Positions 36,540-47,811 of a DNA stretch of 64,000 nucleotides are shown here, one piece after another. Numbering within the stretch: position 1 is the stretch's first letter; each line of letters opens with the position of its first letter. Made by a program: the position numbers and the translations under genes. The DNA is from Whalleya microplaca (Eukaryota; Ascomycota; Sordariomycetes; Xylariales; Xylariaceae). The notes beneath the pieces were generated by a model. That model saw nothing but the letters and a program-made list of their open reading frames with translations. It did no database searches and was not told where the DNA came from. The stretch spans positions 62,001 through 126,000 of the forward strand of contig MU385774.1 of the NCBI GenBank assembly GCA_022497155.1, read 5' to 3'.

Positions 36540-37498
36540 ATGGCAGACCGAAGACGTATAAACGGTCCGGTGGGCCCAACAACACCTCCTGTGTATGACC
36601 GCCCGCTGCCCCGAAAAGCAGTTCAGCAAAGAGGCGACGATGCCGTTCGGAAGATCTGTAAGTCCTGTGTCGGTAGCTCCAGCTATGTCCGAGGTTTTGA
36701 AGCGAACGAATAACTTACTGACTTGGGTTGGATCTAGTCCTTAAGACAGGCGTAACTCCTTCAGCATCCGGATCAGCCTACCTGGAGCTCGAAAAGCCCA
36801 ACGCGACAGGCCCATCCAACACCAGCCTAAAGCTAACCTGCACCGTCCACGGCCCCCGAGCGCTCCCCCGATCCGCCCCCTTCTCCCCCCACATCATCCT
36901 CACGACGCACGTCAAGTACGCGCCCTTCGCCACCAAGCAACGGCGGGGCTACCTGCGCGACTCGAGCGAGCGGGACCTGGGCGTGCACCTGGAGACGGCG
37001 CTCCGCGGCGCCATCATCGCGGACCGCTGGCCCAAGAGCGGCGTCGACATCGTCGTCACCGTCATCGAGGGCGACCAGCCCCGCGACGCCCTCGAGTACA
37101 TGCGGGACGAGGGCTGGGACGCCATGAACGTGCTCGCCGGCTGCATCACGGTGGCGTCTGCCGCGATCGCCGACGCGGGGATCGACTGCGTCGACACTGT
37201 GGCTGGCGGGGTGGCGGCGCTGGTCGCCCGGGAGGAGAAGAGTGAGCCCGTTGTTGTTCTCGACCCCGCGGTTGCGGACTATCACAGGATTTATGCGGCT
37301 TGCTGCGTCGCGTATCTGCCGACGCGGGATGAGGTCACGAATATCTGGTTCAAGGGCCAGTTGCCCGGGGCGGACGCGGAGATCTATAATAAGCTGGTCG
37401 AGCAAAGCCTGGTGGCGTGTCACAATGCGAACCGGGTCATTGTTATGGCTCTCAAAGAGGCGGTTCCTCAGGGGCAAGATGTACCTTCGACTACGTGA
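36540..37498 (+). CDS. mtr3: Exosome RNase PH-like subunit Mtr3
   Basis: Two exons, 36540-36657 and 36738-37498, joined across an 80-bp GTAAGT...CTAG intron in phase 1, encode 292 residues. The start is chosen at 36,540 because the N-terminus MADRRRINGPVGPTTPP is the typical Mtr3/EXOSC6 start and the frame joins exactly at FLKTGVTPSASGSAYLELE. The body is an RNase PH fold: LTCTVHGPRALPRS, FAPFATKQRRGYLRD, SERDLGVHLETALRGAI, NVLAGCITVASAAIADAGI. Eukaryotic Mtr3 is a catalytically inactive ring subunit of the nuclear and cytoplasmic RNA exosome, which does 3'-5' RNA processing and decay. Exon 2 is much more GC-rich than the surrounding DNA, as is common for coding exons here. Confidence 0.93.
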
Positions 37499-38587
37499 AT
37501 ACCTAGGGTGGGATGAGATGATTCCATACCTACACGATGGATCTACAGCGATCTAGCTTTGGAACACCCCAGTAGCAATATGGTAGGCCTGAGGAGGTCC
37601 AGGTCAGATCAAACCAGAAATTTCCCTGGTTAGCTATGTGTATCAGGTCTTATGCAGACCAGGACTCTCAGTACCACTTGTGCCTGGTTAGGGCATATAG
37701 GGGAGTCGATCTTGGGGGAGTCAGCAACCGATACCAGCCATATAGGAGAGGTGCCTGACAGTAGCAGCCACAGCATCATAAATGCTGAATATTGGCAAAG
37801 AATCACAAGCTGTGGCTATGACAAGTTGGTCAACTTGATGTGTTGGTCCCATGTGGTAGTCAAACCTCAGATTACATGTATTAGACAGGGGTTACTTACG
37901 GATTAGGGTCCGAGTCATACTAGAGGATGCAAGATGCACTGGCGTTAGCACGTGCAAGAGCTACATGACCAGTCAGGTATATACATGTAGCTGTAGATAG
38001 TATACAAATGTTGGGTCACTCAAATACAAATGTCAAAACTGGAAAATCTAAGATATAGTAAACGACAACCTAACTATTGAGAGTCTATGAATGTACTATG
38101 TGACTATGAATGTTCATTAGACGAGAATGGTGCCATTGCCAGCGGCTGTCACGGACGTCACAGTAATTAATGCATCTACCCGCTAATAACTCTATCGAAT
38201 ACTGGGGACCCTATCAACCTTATCGGATGTACTTATGCCCCATGTACCTAGGCAAACCTACAGGTGGAAGCTCCCGAGGTCTGCAACTCAATTAGTTATT
38301 CTACATCCATCCAACCTACAAACCACCGCTGCAATAATTCACACAAACGAGCCGGCCGTTGTAAAAGTAAACAAGAAATCCTGGTGTTGTTGCTAGCGAC
38401 GACACATTAAATATGCGTCGCCCAATCTGAGGCAATCCAGCATTGTGTCGACCGAGACATACTGTGCATAGTGCATTTCATTACGTGCGTGGCATTATTA
38501 GCACATATAAGCCCGTCTCTTATAAGCCCGTCTCTTATAAGCCCGCCATCCATCCGATAAATCACCACATCGTATAATAAAAGGGTA
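37499..38587. other. Intergenic, promoter of the RING ligase gene
   Basis: About 1.1 kb with no gene recognised. The 15-bp tandem repeat at 38,506-38,545 lies just upstream of the start codon at 38,588. Confidence 0.5.
38506..38545. repeat. 15-bp tandem repeat, 2.7 copies
   Basis: Unit TATAAGCCCGTCTCT occurs twice perfectly (38,506-38,520 and 38,521-38,535), followed by a partial third copy. It lies 43-82 bp before the start codon of the RING ligase gene, so it is in the core promoter or 5' UTR. Its copy number may vary between strains. Confidence 0.8.
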
Positions 38588-41500
38588 ATGGCCTCACCAG
38601 GCGCCGCCGTCGCACCCACACCCACCGTCTTCGACAACTCGAGCGCCTGGCACAACTTCACCTCCTGGACGGTGCAGCACCTGCGGCACTCCGTCAACGT
38701 CACGAGATACGCCCCGTCGCTGGAGGATCTCATCCTGGCCGGCCCGCGCATGCTGACCAAGCTGGGCTCCTTCATCGCTATTCCCGATGCCGTTGACGGC
38801 TTTGGCCAGCGCGTGATTCCCGACCCAACCGGTTCCGCCGATTACTTCCTCACTACCACCGCCTCTGAAATGGCTGCCGAGGTCTCTGACGCTGCGGCCA
38901 CTGTCGCCAATGTCGCTAATGTGCTGGAGAACGATCAGGACCCCGCCGCCCTGGTCTCCAAGTTCTCGCTGGAGGGGGCCAAGGGTCTGGGAAGTGTCTT
39001 TAGCTACGCCACGAGCAGATGGGCTTTCTGTTGTATCGCTATGGTATGTTGAGTATTCATTTACCTAATCCAGAAGAGTAGCCTAAGGTCGAAATATCCA
39101 TATGCCCCCCCATTGACATACATACAAATCATGCCGTACAGGGAGGATAACAGACGCTAACATTAAAGTACGCATAGGCGATCATCCTCAACCGCACCCA
39201 CATCTTCGCTGCCTCGCGACGAAGACTACGTCTAACATGGCCTGTACGACTCTTACTCCGCTTCGGCCCGATCATCCTCTTCACGATACAAGCCCGACAG
39301 CTCCTACAATCCATCCAATGCCAAACCTCGCCCGACTTCGCCGAGCTGCGCTGGGGCAACGCCAGCAAGACCTCAGACCTCATGTTCGCACAGCCGAGCG
39401 CATATCTACATGGGCTCAGTTCAACCCTACTGCTAGGCGCTAGCGACTACGACAGCTGCCGTGCCATCAACATGATCCCCCCGGGCAACTACGACTTCAC
39501 AAACGAGCTGCGGGGCTCTCTGTCCCGACTGTGGCCCCTCTTTGGCACGCTGTGTCTGAGCCATTTCCTCGAGACGATCAGCTGTGCGGTACAGGGACGG
39601 CCTGTCGCTGTCGAGACCGGAATGACGCTCTTCGAGCACTCGCTAGCCTTCGCCGAGGCCGACGCCGCCATTAGCAACCAGCTCGGCTGGGGACTCTTCT
39701 CGACCGGCAGCAGCAAATCCAACATCACCTTCCAGCAGGCCTCGGGGGCCAGCATCGCGATTTCGAGATCCATGATTATGAATCGGGTCAACACGCCGCC
39801 CGAGGTGCTCCTGGTGGCATTCCTCTCCTCCATGAGCCACATCACGAGCCATGTGCTGGGCGTCTTCGGTCTGCAGAACAAATACCGACTGATGAGTACG
39901 GGGTTCTGGGCCATGTGCTTCATGGGCAGCCTCGTGGCCGAAGCCACCAGCGTCTCCCTCGACGACCCGTCGAGCATGGGCCTGTTCCGCTTCCCCACCG
40001 TCTGCATCATCGGCTTCATCCCGCACGTGATGGTGTTCGCGGGGATATTTGTGTGCTTCGTGATCTACGCCATCGCGCTGGTGCTGTCGGCGCTGCAGCC
40101 CCCGGAGCGATGGAACAACAATAACAACAACGGCGCCGCTACCGCTGACGCCAACGGCAACGGGAACCCCGGCGCGATGCCGGCGCCGCCGTCTTTCCGC
40201 GAGCGGCTGGCGCGCGCGCACGAGAACATGCAGGCCAACATCTCGCTCTCCGACATCCGCATCGCGCGCGAGATGGACTTCTACACGGCGCTGCTGCGCA
40301 CGGGCTTCGGCGTCATAACGATGGCCTCGGAGGCCGTGTACCTGAACGAGGACCGGCGCGTCGGGCTGAAGCGGCGCACCTGGCTCGAGGAGGACCGGCT
40401 CCGCGAGCTCGAGGCCACCACCGTCCTCCACGACCCCGACCACCCCCATCGCCCTCACCATGACCACCACCACGAGTTCTACAACGACACCATCGGGCTC
40501 GTCCCCGTGGTCCCGGACGCGCAGCTGGCGGGGCGGGGGACGGTGGCGAACGGGTACGCGCGCGAGCGCGCGGCGCAGACGATCCCCAAGGCGCGCGTCG
40601 GCGACCACGGCCACCACCAGCACCGCAACCGCGCGCGCGACGGCGTCGGCGCCGCCGAGCGCACCTCCCGCTGGCTGCTCGCGCTCGACTTCCTCATGAA
40701 CATCAACCGCCTGCTGCTGCGGTGGAGCGCGCTGCTGCTCCTGAAGGCGCTGGCGCGCGTCGGCGTGCGTGCGCGCCCGCGTCTGCTGCTCTGGCTCTCG
40801 CGCTGGCCTAAGGACGATGACAAGAGCGGCGAGCTTGCGGGCGAGGGGTCCGGGAGCAACAACATCAATAACAACAGGGCGGCGGGAGGAAGAGGAGGCA
40901 GGTATTACGGCGCCGGCGGTATCGGCGGCAGGTTCTTTAACGACGAGCTCGTGGACGTGGAGGCCGAGGTGCGCCGGCGACTGCGCGCCGCGCCCGAGAC
41001 GGCGCACCTGCCCGACCGCGAGATCGACGCGCGCCTGTACGCGTCGTGGAAGCACGGGGACCTCTGGGGCTCGGTCGACGACAGCGGGGACTGGGAGCCC
41101 GACACCGACGCCGGTGATGAGGAGTGGGACACCACCAGCCTGGCCTACAGCACCATCGGCGACGACTCCGATAACGAATCCGACACCCACTCTTCCTACC
41201 CCTACTCTCACTCCCGGCAGGGCTCAGAGGACCCCTGGGTCTCCGACGACGACGACAACTACGACAGGCAACGAACACCGACCCAACGCTCCCCCAGCCG
41301 GGGTATGAGCAGGGAACCCACCCCCGGCCTGACCCCCGCGACCGACCAGCCAATCGACATGGCGGACCTAGCGCGCCTGCTGCACCCGCGCTCGCCGTCC
41401 GAGCGCCGCGACGCCCACGCCCTCGCCGCCCACCTGGCCAGCGGCAGCCGCATCGTCACGCGCGCGCGCTACGCCCGCATGCAGGCCGCGCGCCGCGGGC

Positions 41501-41931
41501 GCGTGCTGCTCCGGCAGCGGCGGGGGTTTTGGGGCCAAGGGGGGCAGGAGCAAGGGCAGGAGCTGGTCGATGAGGTGGATGAGGAGGCCGAGTTGCTGGA
41601 GAGTTTGATCCTTGCCAGGCGGGGGGAGGTCGCTGCTGCTGCTGGTGCTCGAGGTGCTGGTATGGGAGGGGCAGGGGTTGGGGGAAATAGTGGTGTAAAT
41701 TGGGCTGGGGAAGCAGGAAATAGGGGTATGGGAGGTGTAGGGGGTGTAGATGAGGAGGGCGGGCCGCAGTGCGTCGTCTGCCACTCGGCGCCGCGCAAGA
41801 TCATCGTCTGGCCGTGCCGCTGTTTGAGTCTGTGCGACGAGTGCCGCGTCACGCTCGCCATGAACAACTTCGATAAGTGCGTCTGTTGCCGCCGCGAGGT
41901 TGTCAGCTTTAGTCGCATTTACGTCCCCTGA
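38588..41931 (+). CDS. Multi-spanning membrane RING E3 ligase, Asi1/Asi3-like
   Basis: Two exons, 38588-39043 and 39178-41931, joined in phase 0 across a 134-bp intron (GTATGT...ATAG), encode 1,069 residues. Several hydrophobic segments lie between about residues 145 and 400 (for example LWPLFGTLCLSHFLETI, LLVAFLSSMSHITSHVLGVF, and a long one starting VCIIGFIPHVMVFAG). A long hydrophilic, low-complexity region rich in His, Arg, Asp and Gly follows. The last 53 residues form a RING-type finger: CVVC, PCRC, LCDEC, CVCC, ending in RIYVP. This layout matches yeast Asi1/Asi3, inner-nuclear-membrane ubiquitin ligases that degrade mislocalised membrane proteins and latent transcription factors. The assignment rests on the C-terminal finger and topology. 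Antisense open frames over exon 2 are shadows of its high GC content. Confidence 0.85.
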
Positions 41932-42714
41932 TGAACGGGATGGGAGGTTCGCGTGCCATACCTACCTGCCTCGCCGTGCATATCCGTGTATACGGGAATG
42001 GGCCTCGTTTTCTCTTCTTCGGCTGAGAAGAGACGAGGGAGCGGGCTTATGTTTGTACATACACCCTATCTACCTACCTGCTTACCTGTCTAAGGAGGGT
42101 TGACAAGGGGTTGGGTGGTTTGTTCCACGTTCATTGATTGAGAGTTGCTGCTGCTGCTGATGATGATGATGATGATTGAGCAAGCGAGCGAGCGGTTGAC
42201 TGATTGCTCGGCATACATAAGCATCGCGAGGAAGAACGGGGGTGTCATTTCCAATACACTGCGCATCCAAACTACATACTCACTTACAAGCACTCATGGA
42301 AAAGGGCGTTAGGGGGGGTTGTCTTTCTTGCATGATCAGATCAGATCAGATCCGATCAGTTGTTGTCATTATTGTTGTTGTGGTTGTTGTTGTTGCGATG
42401 GCATGGATACACAGCTAGCTCGCTGGGAGTTTCGGACTGGCCTTGCTTGTTTACTTGCTTGCTGGATGGATGGAAGAATAGAACGAACGGGAGGTTCATC
42501 GTGTTTGTTTATTGATTGCTCTGGTCCTCTCTCACCACCCGAAGAAGAACATGGGGAATTCAGAAATCGCATTACGGTAGAGAGATCAGGGGCCAGGCAC
42601 AATTTCGTGTTAGAAGAAGAGGAACTTCTTTGTATTTTATTTATGCGGTGGCGTGCTGCTAAAACCAGCAATCCAAATCCACATTACTACAATGCGCGAG
42701 AGAGATGAATACGT
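41932..42714. other. Shared 3' region with microsatellites
   Basis: The RING ligase gene and sen34 converge here, so this is 3' UTR and terminator territory for both. It is rich in short repeats: GCT/GAT triplets at about 42,143-42,178, AGATC repeats near 42,340, and TTG triplets near 42,365-42,395. No gene is seen. Confidence 0.6.
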
Positions 42715-43719
42715 CTACATAGCTGCCCATTCTATGCAGAAAGCTCTTACTGGTGGTGGATATGCTTTAGTCTCCCCATCGTCTTGCGCCGCCGTCTCAC
42801 CAGCTTGCCCTATCGTTCCCTCGCCCGTCTGGTCAGCGCTATCCTCGCCCACGGCCCCGCCTATCAGGTATCCCTTCTTCACCGTGGTGCCCAACCGCCC
42901 GCCAGCAGTGAGGTCGAGCATCGAGATCTCCTCGTCCCAGCCATAGCTCGTCGCCTGGAAGTGGCTGTGGAAGCGCAGCGGGTCGCCGGGGTACACGTTG
43001 TAGTCACAGCCGAAGCGCAGGCCGGGCATCATGAAATAGCCCTTATCCTGCAGGTGCGCGTACAGCGCATACGAGGCCGGGACATCGACGGGCGCCACGG
43101 CGGGAACATCATCGGGTTCTGAGGGTGGGGGGGTGAGGAGCAGACTGCTCGTGGTGGGAGTGATTGCGAAGGGTAAGGGCTCAGCTGCAGGTTCGGGCTT
43201 GTTGGGGGTTGATGAGGGTTGATCAGATGGAAGGGGGGTAGAGGGGGAGTCGAAAAGGCTGGTGTCCTCCTCGACGCTCTGCTTCTCTAGAGTGCTCTCG
43301 CTTGAAGCCTCCGGACTCTTTGGGGCGGGTTTTTCTTTCGCGGGTATCTTCTTGGGTTTGAAGCGCTGCTGGTACTCTACGGCTTCCATCTGCGCCTTCC
43401 TACCCTCGGTCTTAATAGATTGCACGTAGCCGCGGCGCGCCTGTTCGTCGAGGGCGCCGAGCTGCGCGAGATGGAACATGGCGTCGTCTACGACATAGCC
43501 GACCTTCTTATCGACTAGGACCTGTGCCTCCTCTGGCATCAGCTCTATGGGCAGGCCCATGAAGATGTTCTGTTGCGGGCTCTGCGGTATCGTCCCGACG
43601 AAGACGGAGCAGATGTTGTGGTGTCTGCGCAGGTACATAATGTCGTCTATATCGAAGAGGAGATACCGCCCCGCAACCTTTGATATCCTCAGAGGGGGGC
43701 GACCTGTCGAGGAAGCCAT
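42715..43719 (-). CDS. sen34: tRNA-splicing endonuclease subunit Sen34
   Basis: An intronless frame of 334 residues. The N-terminal domain starts ISKVAGRYLLFDIDDIMYLR, typical of Sen34. A Pro/Ser/Glu-rich linker (about 120-210) follows, and then the catalytic nuclease domain. By alignment with the human enzyme the catalytic residues are Tyr243 (in VYPGDP), His251 (first His of FHSHF) and Lys282 (in TVKKGYLIG); all three are present. Sen34 cleaves the 3' splice site of intron-containing pre-tRNAs within the Sen2-Sen15-Sen34-Sen54 complex. The tRNA-Gln gene at 27.8 kb carries such an intron. On this strand a good donor (CAG/GTAAGT, about 43,929) and an acceptor (CACATAG, about 43,740) upstream of the ATG suggest a 5' UTR intron. 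Confidence 0.93.
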   Translation of the reverse strand: MASSTGRPPLRISKVAGRYLLFDIDDIMYLRRHHNICSVFVGTIPQSPQQNIFMGLPIELMPEEAQVLVDKKVGYVVDDAMFHLAQLGALDEQARRGYVQSIKTEGRKAQMEAVEYQQRFKPKKIPAKEKPAPKSPEASSESTLEKQSVEEDTSLFDSPSTPLPSDQPSSTPNKPEPAAEPLPFAITPTTSSLLLTPPPSEPDDVPAVAPVDVPASYALYAHLQDKGYFMMPGLRFGCDYNVYPGDPLRFHSHFQATSYGWDEEISMLDLTAGGRLGTTVKKGYLIGGAVGEDSADQTGEGTIGQAGETAAQDDGETKAYPPPVRAFCIEWAAM

Positions 43720-44131
43720 TATCTTGCTGCCAGCGATCCTATGTGCTAGCTACTAAGTCAGTCATGCTCATTTGCGCAGAACTGCGAAGTAGGAATTTGA
43801 GTATAGATGGACAATCATTTTTCAATATGATATGTTCTCAACAGATTGTGTTAATCAGTGGATTGACAGATATGAATTTAAATAATCATTTTGACAACGG
43901 GAGCATAGGAGACGCGAATGTTAGACTTACCTGCTGCAGATAGTGCTGAAGACGAAGAAAATTGTTGCATTCAGTCAGCCTTGGAGGAAATTAATAGGTA
44001 CATAGCAAAATTTAGAGATGCTGCGGGGCTTGGCACGGTAGCTGAGTGCGAAAAGTGGAACATGCACACTGTACGTCTCCTATATTCAAATGTACAGAAG
44101 TACGTTTGATTTAGTCACGGGCATCAAATTA
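43720..44131. other. Intergenic between sen34 and elp4; probable 5' UTR intron
   Basis: About 0.4 kb. On the minus strand it carries splice-site-like sequences that would make a roughly 190-bp intron in the sen34 leader. A 63-codon plus-strand frame (43,918-44,109) overlaps it and is probably incidental. Confidence 0.4.
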
Positions 44132-45352
44132 TCAGAAATCCATGCTTGGTTTGCTAGATTCTTCCCCCTTTTCTCCTTTGTCATCATCTCCAACAGGAGG
44201 GAGATAGTACGGCTTGATGGTCAGCCCCTTAGACCGGCTCAAGCTAAATGACTGATCCTCAGAATGAGCGTCAGAAGAGCCTCCGCCCTTCTCATGGAAG
44301 ATTGGCAGACTATGGACCTTGAGAAGGCCTTGTATCTGCTCTTCAGATTTAGAGTCCGACTTTGAGGATGGAGGAGGCGCATGAATAGAGGTGGACTGAA
44401 GCGGGATGAGCTCAAGAACGCCATCACATAGCAGCTCCATCCACCGTGTAAGACCAGCAGTCCGTGGATAAAGCGAAAGTGGCAATGATATTATCGCTGT
44501 GAGCTTGTCTGGATATTGTCTCAACAGCGCCCTGAGTGCGTGTAGAAACTGCAAGACCTCTTCTGGACGAGTACTCGAACCGGCATATACAGTGGGAGAT
44601 AATAGACTTGGTACTATGATCCGGTGCTTCGAGGGGGGCGGCGAATTGGCAAGTTTAGCAGAAACATCTTTTATAAAGTGCTTGAAAGGTGACAACGCCT
44701 CTTTTGTCTGGGGAGTGAGGCTCGGGACAATCATTGTAGGATGGAACCCGATTTGACCTGTAACATCACCAGGGCTAAGCCTCTTAGTGAGGTCAAACGA
44801 ATGGCAGAAGACAGATGTAGTGCCATTTGCAGAATTGACATCTCTCTGCTGGGCGCCTCTATCTAGAATATTTGTTAGTTTGTAGTTGAAGTGTACTTTA
44901 TCATGGACTCACGGCGTACCTCTTGGAGCACCTACGGATCCTAGACTCTCATATCTCCAGGCAATTTTCATTCTGTCATTGGCGGGAGTTTCCGACTTAG
45001 AAGAGGGCTTGTCTTGAGCTGCAATACCGGGAAGCTCACTGCGCCAACCTTCATGCAGCCCAAGGACATGAATTTGATGCCCATGAACCATGCCCTGAGC
45101 AGCATAGTAACGAAGAAGAACACCGGCAAAATCGGTCGTGCCATGCTCACCAATGAGGAGTGAAGTGCCCAGAGGTAAGCCAGAGTGACCAGCAAGTAGA
45201 TTATCCAAAGATGCTGTCCCAGTAGAAGTGGTCGGCCGACCATCCACAGGAGATGGTCGAATGCCAGGGATTGATGAATTTTCCGGCCTCAGTGACGTTG
45301 ACTGAGATGAGCTTGAGCTGTTAATCACAGCATTTCTCTTTCTGAACGACAT
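44132..45352 (-). CDS. elp4: Elongator complex subunit Elp4
   Basis: Two exons, 45352-44913 and 44858-44132, with a 54-bp GTGAGT...ATAG intron in phase 2, encode 388 residues. The N-terminus MSFRKRNAVI, then IPGIRPSPVDGRPTTSTGTA and SLDNLLAGHSGLPLGTSLLI, is characteristic of Elp4 (PAXNEB domain, a RecA-like fold). Further on come the conserved RYESLG, FCHSFDLTKRL and IIVPSLLSPTVYAG. Elp4 forms the Elp456 ring of Elongator, which promotes the wobble-uridine modification (mcm5/ncm5) of tRNAs. The start codon is 524 bp from the divergent rpb8 start, so the two genes may share a promoter region. Confidence 0.93.
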
Positions 45353-45876
45353 AGTTACGACAATTCAGTCTCTAAACTGATAGGAATTCCTATCAGATTA
45401 TGCTGTCTTTTTATTGCCGTCGTTGTCTCTCACCTTGTGCACGAATTGTGTAAGAATCATATTCCCGCAGTAAATGCCTAGGTTAGGTTACTTAGAGGCT
45501 ACCACTTACAAAATTTCATTGGGCACCAGGTACACGCCTGAAGCTTATTGTTGCAACCCTGAAGCTGCCTCATTTTAGCGCAGCAGAGCCGCAAAGACGC
45601 CCCTGTCAATGCACGGTTCCACCGCTTGCAGCAGCACCCCGCATTGACCTTCAATGCCAGCAATTATTAGCAAAGAAAAATATTTATTCCCAGCTCGCCA
45701 ATTGATCCACTTGCCTTCTCTCACCTACAGCACTCACCAAGATCTACATACCTAGGTCTACCGACATACTCAGCTGTACGACAACCCCACGAGCAAAAGA
45801 CAACCTTGTCTCCTTTGATATTCCATCAAACCAACCAATCACCACATCTACCAGCGACAAGCAAAGCGAAGCCAAG
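45353..45876. promoter_or_regulatory. Divergent elp4/rpb8 promoter region
   Basis: The 524 bp between the start codons of elp4 (leftward) and rpb8 (rightward) must hold both promoters and leaders. The 140 bp before rpb8 are C/A-rich and pyrimidine-rich, like a fungal 5' UTR. No specific operator was identified. Confidence 0.5.
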
Positions 45877-46397
45877 ATGTCGAACCTCGCCGGCGACGCG
45901 CAGCTCTTCGAGGAGACCTTCACGGTGACGGAGTACGACCAGTCCAAGTACGACCGCGTGGCGCGGATCACGGGCAGCAGCCCGGACAACCTGACGGAGC
46001 TGAAGCTGGACATCAACACGGACGTGTTCCCGTGCCTGGTCGGCGAGACGCTGCAGGTGGTGCTGGCCACCAGCCTGTCGCTCGATGGCCAGAAGGACGA
46101 GGAGGAGAAGGGCTGGAAGAATGTGCGCGGCGACTCCAACCTCTCCGACATGTACGACTACGTCTGCCACGGCAAGATCTACAAGTTCGAAGATGGCAAA
46201 AACGAACAAGATCCGACTATGTGAGTTTTTTTACCCTGCTGATTTTGCTTTGTGAGATGGATGTGAATTAATGCCGTGGGTGGTAATGTAGCCGCGCCTA
46301 CATCTCCTTCGGTGGCCTGTTGATGATGCTCGAGGGTCCGTATAAGAAGCTGACTCCCCTGCGCGTCGACAACACCTACCTTCTGGTCAAGAAATGA
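45877..46397 (+). CDS. rpb8: RNA polymerase I/II/III shared subunit Rpb8 (RPABC3)
   Basis: Two exons, 45877-46220 and 46292-46397, with a 71-bp GTGAGT...GTAG intron in phase 2, encode 149 residues, the normal family length. Conserved features are LFEETFTVTEYDQSKYDRVARI near the N-terminus, DINTDVFPC, YDYVCHGKIYKFE, and after the splice RAYISFGGLLMMLEG and the C-terminal TYLLVKK. Rpb8 is an OB-fold subunit present in all three nuclear RNA polymerases and is normally essential. The stop is 277 bp from the stop of the convergent Nudix gene. Confidence 0.95.
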
Positions 46398-46674
46398 TCG
46401 CCCCCACCGCCACGCCACCATCTGGCACCATGCGCCATCAACGAATTCACGACGATCACGAGTATAGATGGGAGGGAGAGGGGAAGGCGTGGGGAGGGTA
46501 TTGCGTATTATAGCTATAGCTACGAACCAGGTAGTATGGAGGGGAATCATCTCATCCATCTATAGACTACCTAGGTAATTACAGCAGAACCATGGTCCAT
46601 TTACGGCCATCGATGTAGTATTGAGGAATGAAGGCGAATCAGGCACCCAGTTGTTGTTGTTGTCACTGTTGTTA

Positions 46675-47811
46675 TTACGAGGATGATGAAGTCTGCGCAG
46701 TCTGATGTGGCCCAGGGAAGGGCAGTTTCCGATGCATACGGCGCCTAATCTCCTCGTAATCCGCCTCGTTCTCCGGCGTCAAGATACCATGGCGGATGAA
46801 GAAATCGAGCAGGACGAGCGCGCAATTCGGCTTGAACCGCCCGAGCGCGAGCTGCTCGCGCACCTCCTCGACGCTCCACAGGTAAAAGGCGGCGGCCTCG
46901 CCGTCCTTGGGCGACGGCGCGAAGTCCGCCGGCAGCTCCATGTCGTACACCCACTGCATCTCGGGGTACACCTGCCCGGCCTCGCCGCCCGCGCGCTCGT
47001 CCGTGATGTACACGTAGGTGACGGTGCCCGTTAGACGACAGCGCGCGCGCACCAGCTCCGCGGGGATATCCGCCTCCTCGTCAGCCTCGCGCGCCACGCA
47101 CGCTTCCGGCGCCTCCCCCGTCGGCAGGCCCCCCGCCACCGTGTTGTCCAGCATGCCGGCGTACGTAGACTTGTTTGCGGCGCGCCGCGGCACCCAGATG
47201 CGCATGCCGTAGCTCGCCTTCTCATCTACTACATACCCTACCATGTGCACCCCATACCGCGCCACCCCCAGCATCCCCGTGCCGCTGCGCTCCACGCTGT
47301 ACAGCACCTCGTCGCCGCTGCCGTACACCGGCCACAGCTCGTCCCGCCACCCGCGCAGCACCGCGAAGGTGCCGCGCTCCCGCCAGTAGGCCATCAGCGC
47401 GCCCACGCGCGCCGTCCGCTCGGGCTCCGTGGCGTCCTCGAACGCGCGCACGGTGCGCTGCGCCTCGTCTACGGTCACGGGACCGCGGATGGATTCCGGG
47501 ACCGCGAGGAGCTCCGCGAGCACGGAGTCGAGCATGTAGCCGAGCGGCTGCCCGTCTTTCCACACGAGTGTGTAGAGCGTCTTGGACAGGGCTGCGTAGG
47601 CCTCTGGCTCGGTGTCTTCGTAGGGGAAGCTGGAGGGGGTGAGTTGAGTTGAACTTTGGTTTCAGGGGTTTTAGAGGTCGTAGATGAGGGGATTTACATA
47701 TATGTATGTGTATTTGTATGTATGTGGGTGGATAGGCAGGTGTAAATGTATGCAATGGTTAACTTACGCATCTGTCTCCTTCATGATATCGAGGTTGCTC
47801 ATGCGCGCCAT
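46675..47811 (-). CDS. Nudix hydrolase, DUF4743 / YJR142W type
   Basis: Two exons, 47811-47768 and 47629-46675, joined in phase 2 across a 138-bp intron (GTAAGT...CCAG), encode 332 residues, close to the yeast YJR142W length. The DUF4743 N-terminal part is followed by a Nudix box, GGLPTGEAPEACVAREADEE (positions of G, E, RE and EE conserved; the final G is D). Relatives act on thiamine-diphosphate analogues and similar nucleotides; the exact substrate here is inferred only by family. The frame stays open upstream to an ATG at 48,072, adding 87 residues without a single Asp or Glu and with many Arg and Ser, which looks like a mitochondrial targeting region. I give the shorter start because it matches the family. 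Confidence 0.9.

Noticed and set aside
36833..37477. 214-codon minus-strand open frame opposite mtr3
   Set aside because: Same cause: high GC in a conserved sense exon that encodes an RNase PH fold.
39643..41211. 522-codon minus-strand open frame opposite the RING ligase gene
   Set aside because: It is a shadow of the GC-rich sense exon; the predicted protein is repetitive Val/Ala/Arg/His without domain features, and the sense strand has a convincing RING finger and membrane segments.
43918..44109. 63-codon plus-strand frame between sen34 and elp4
   Set aside because: It overlaps a better-supported splice-site pair on the minus strand (sen34 leader), and has no family match.
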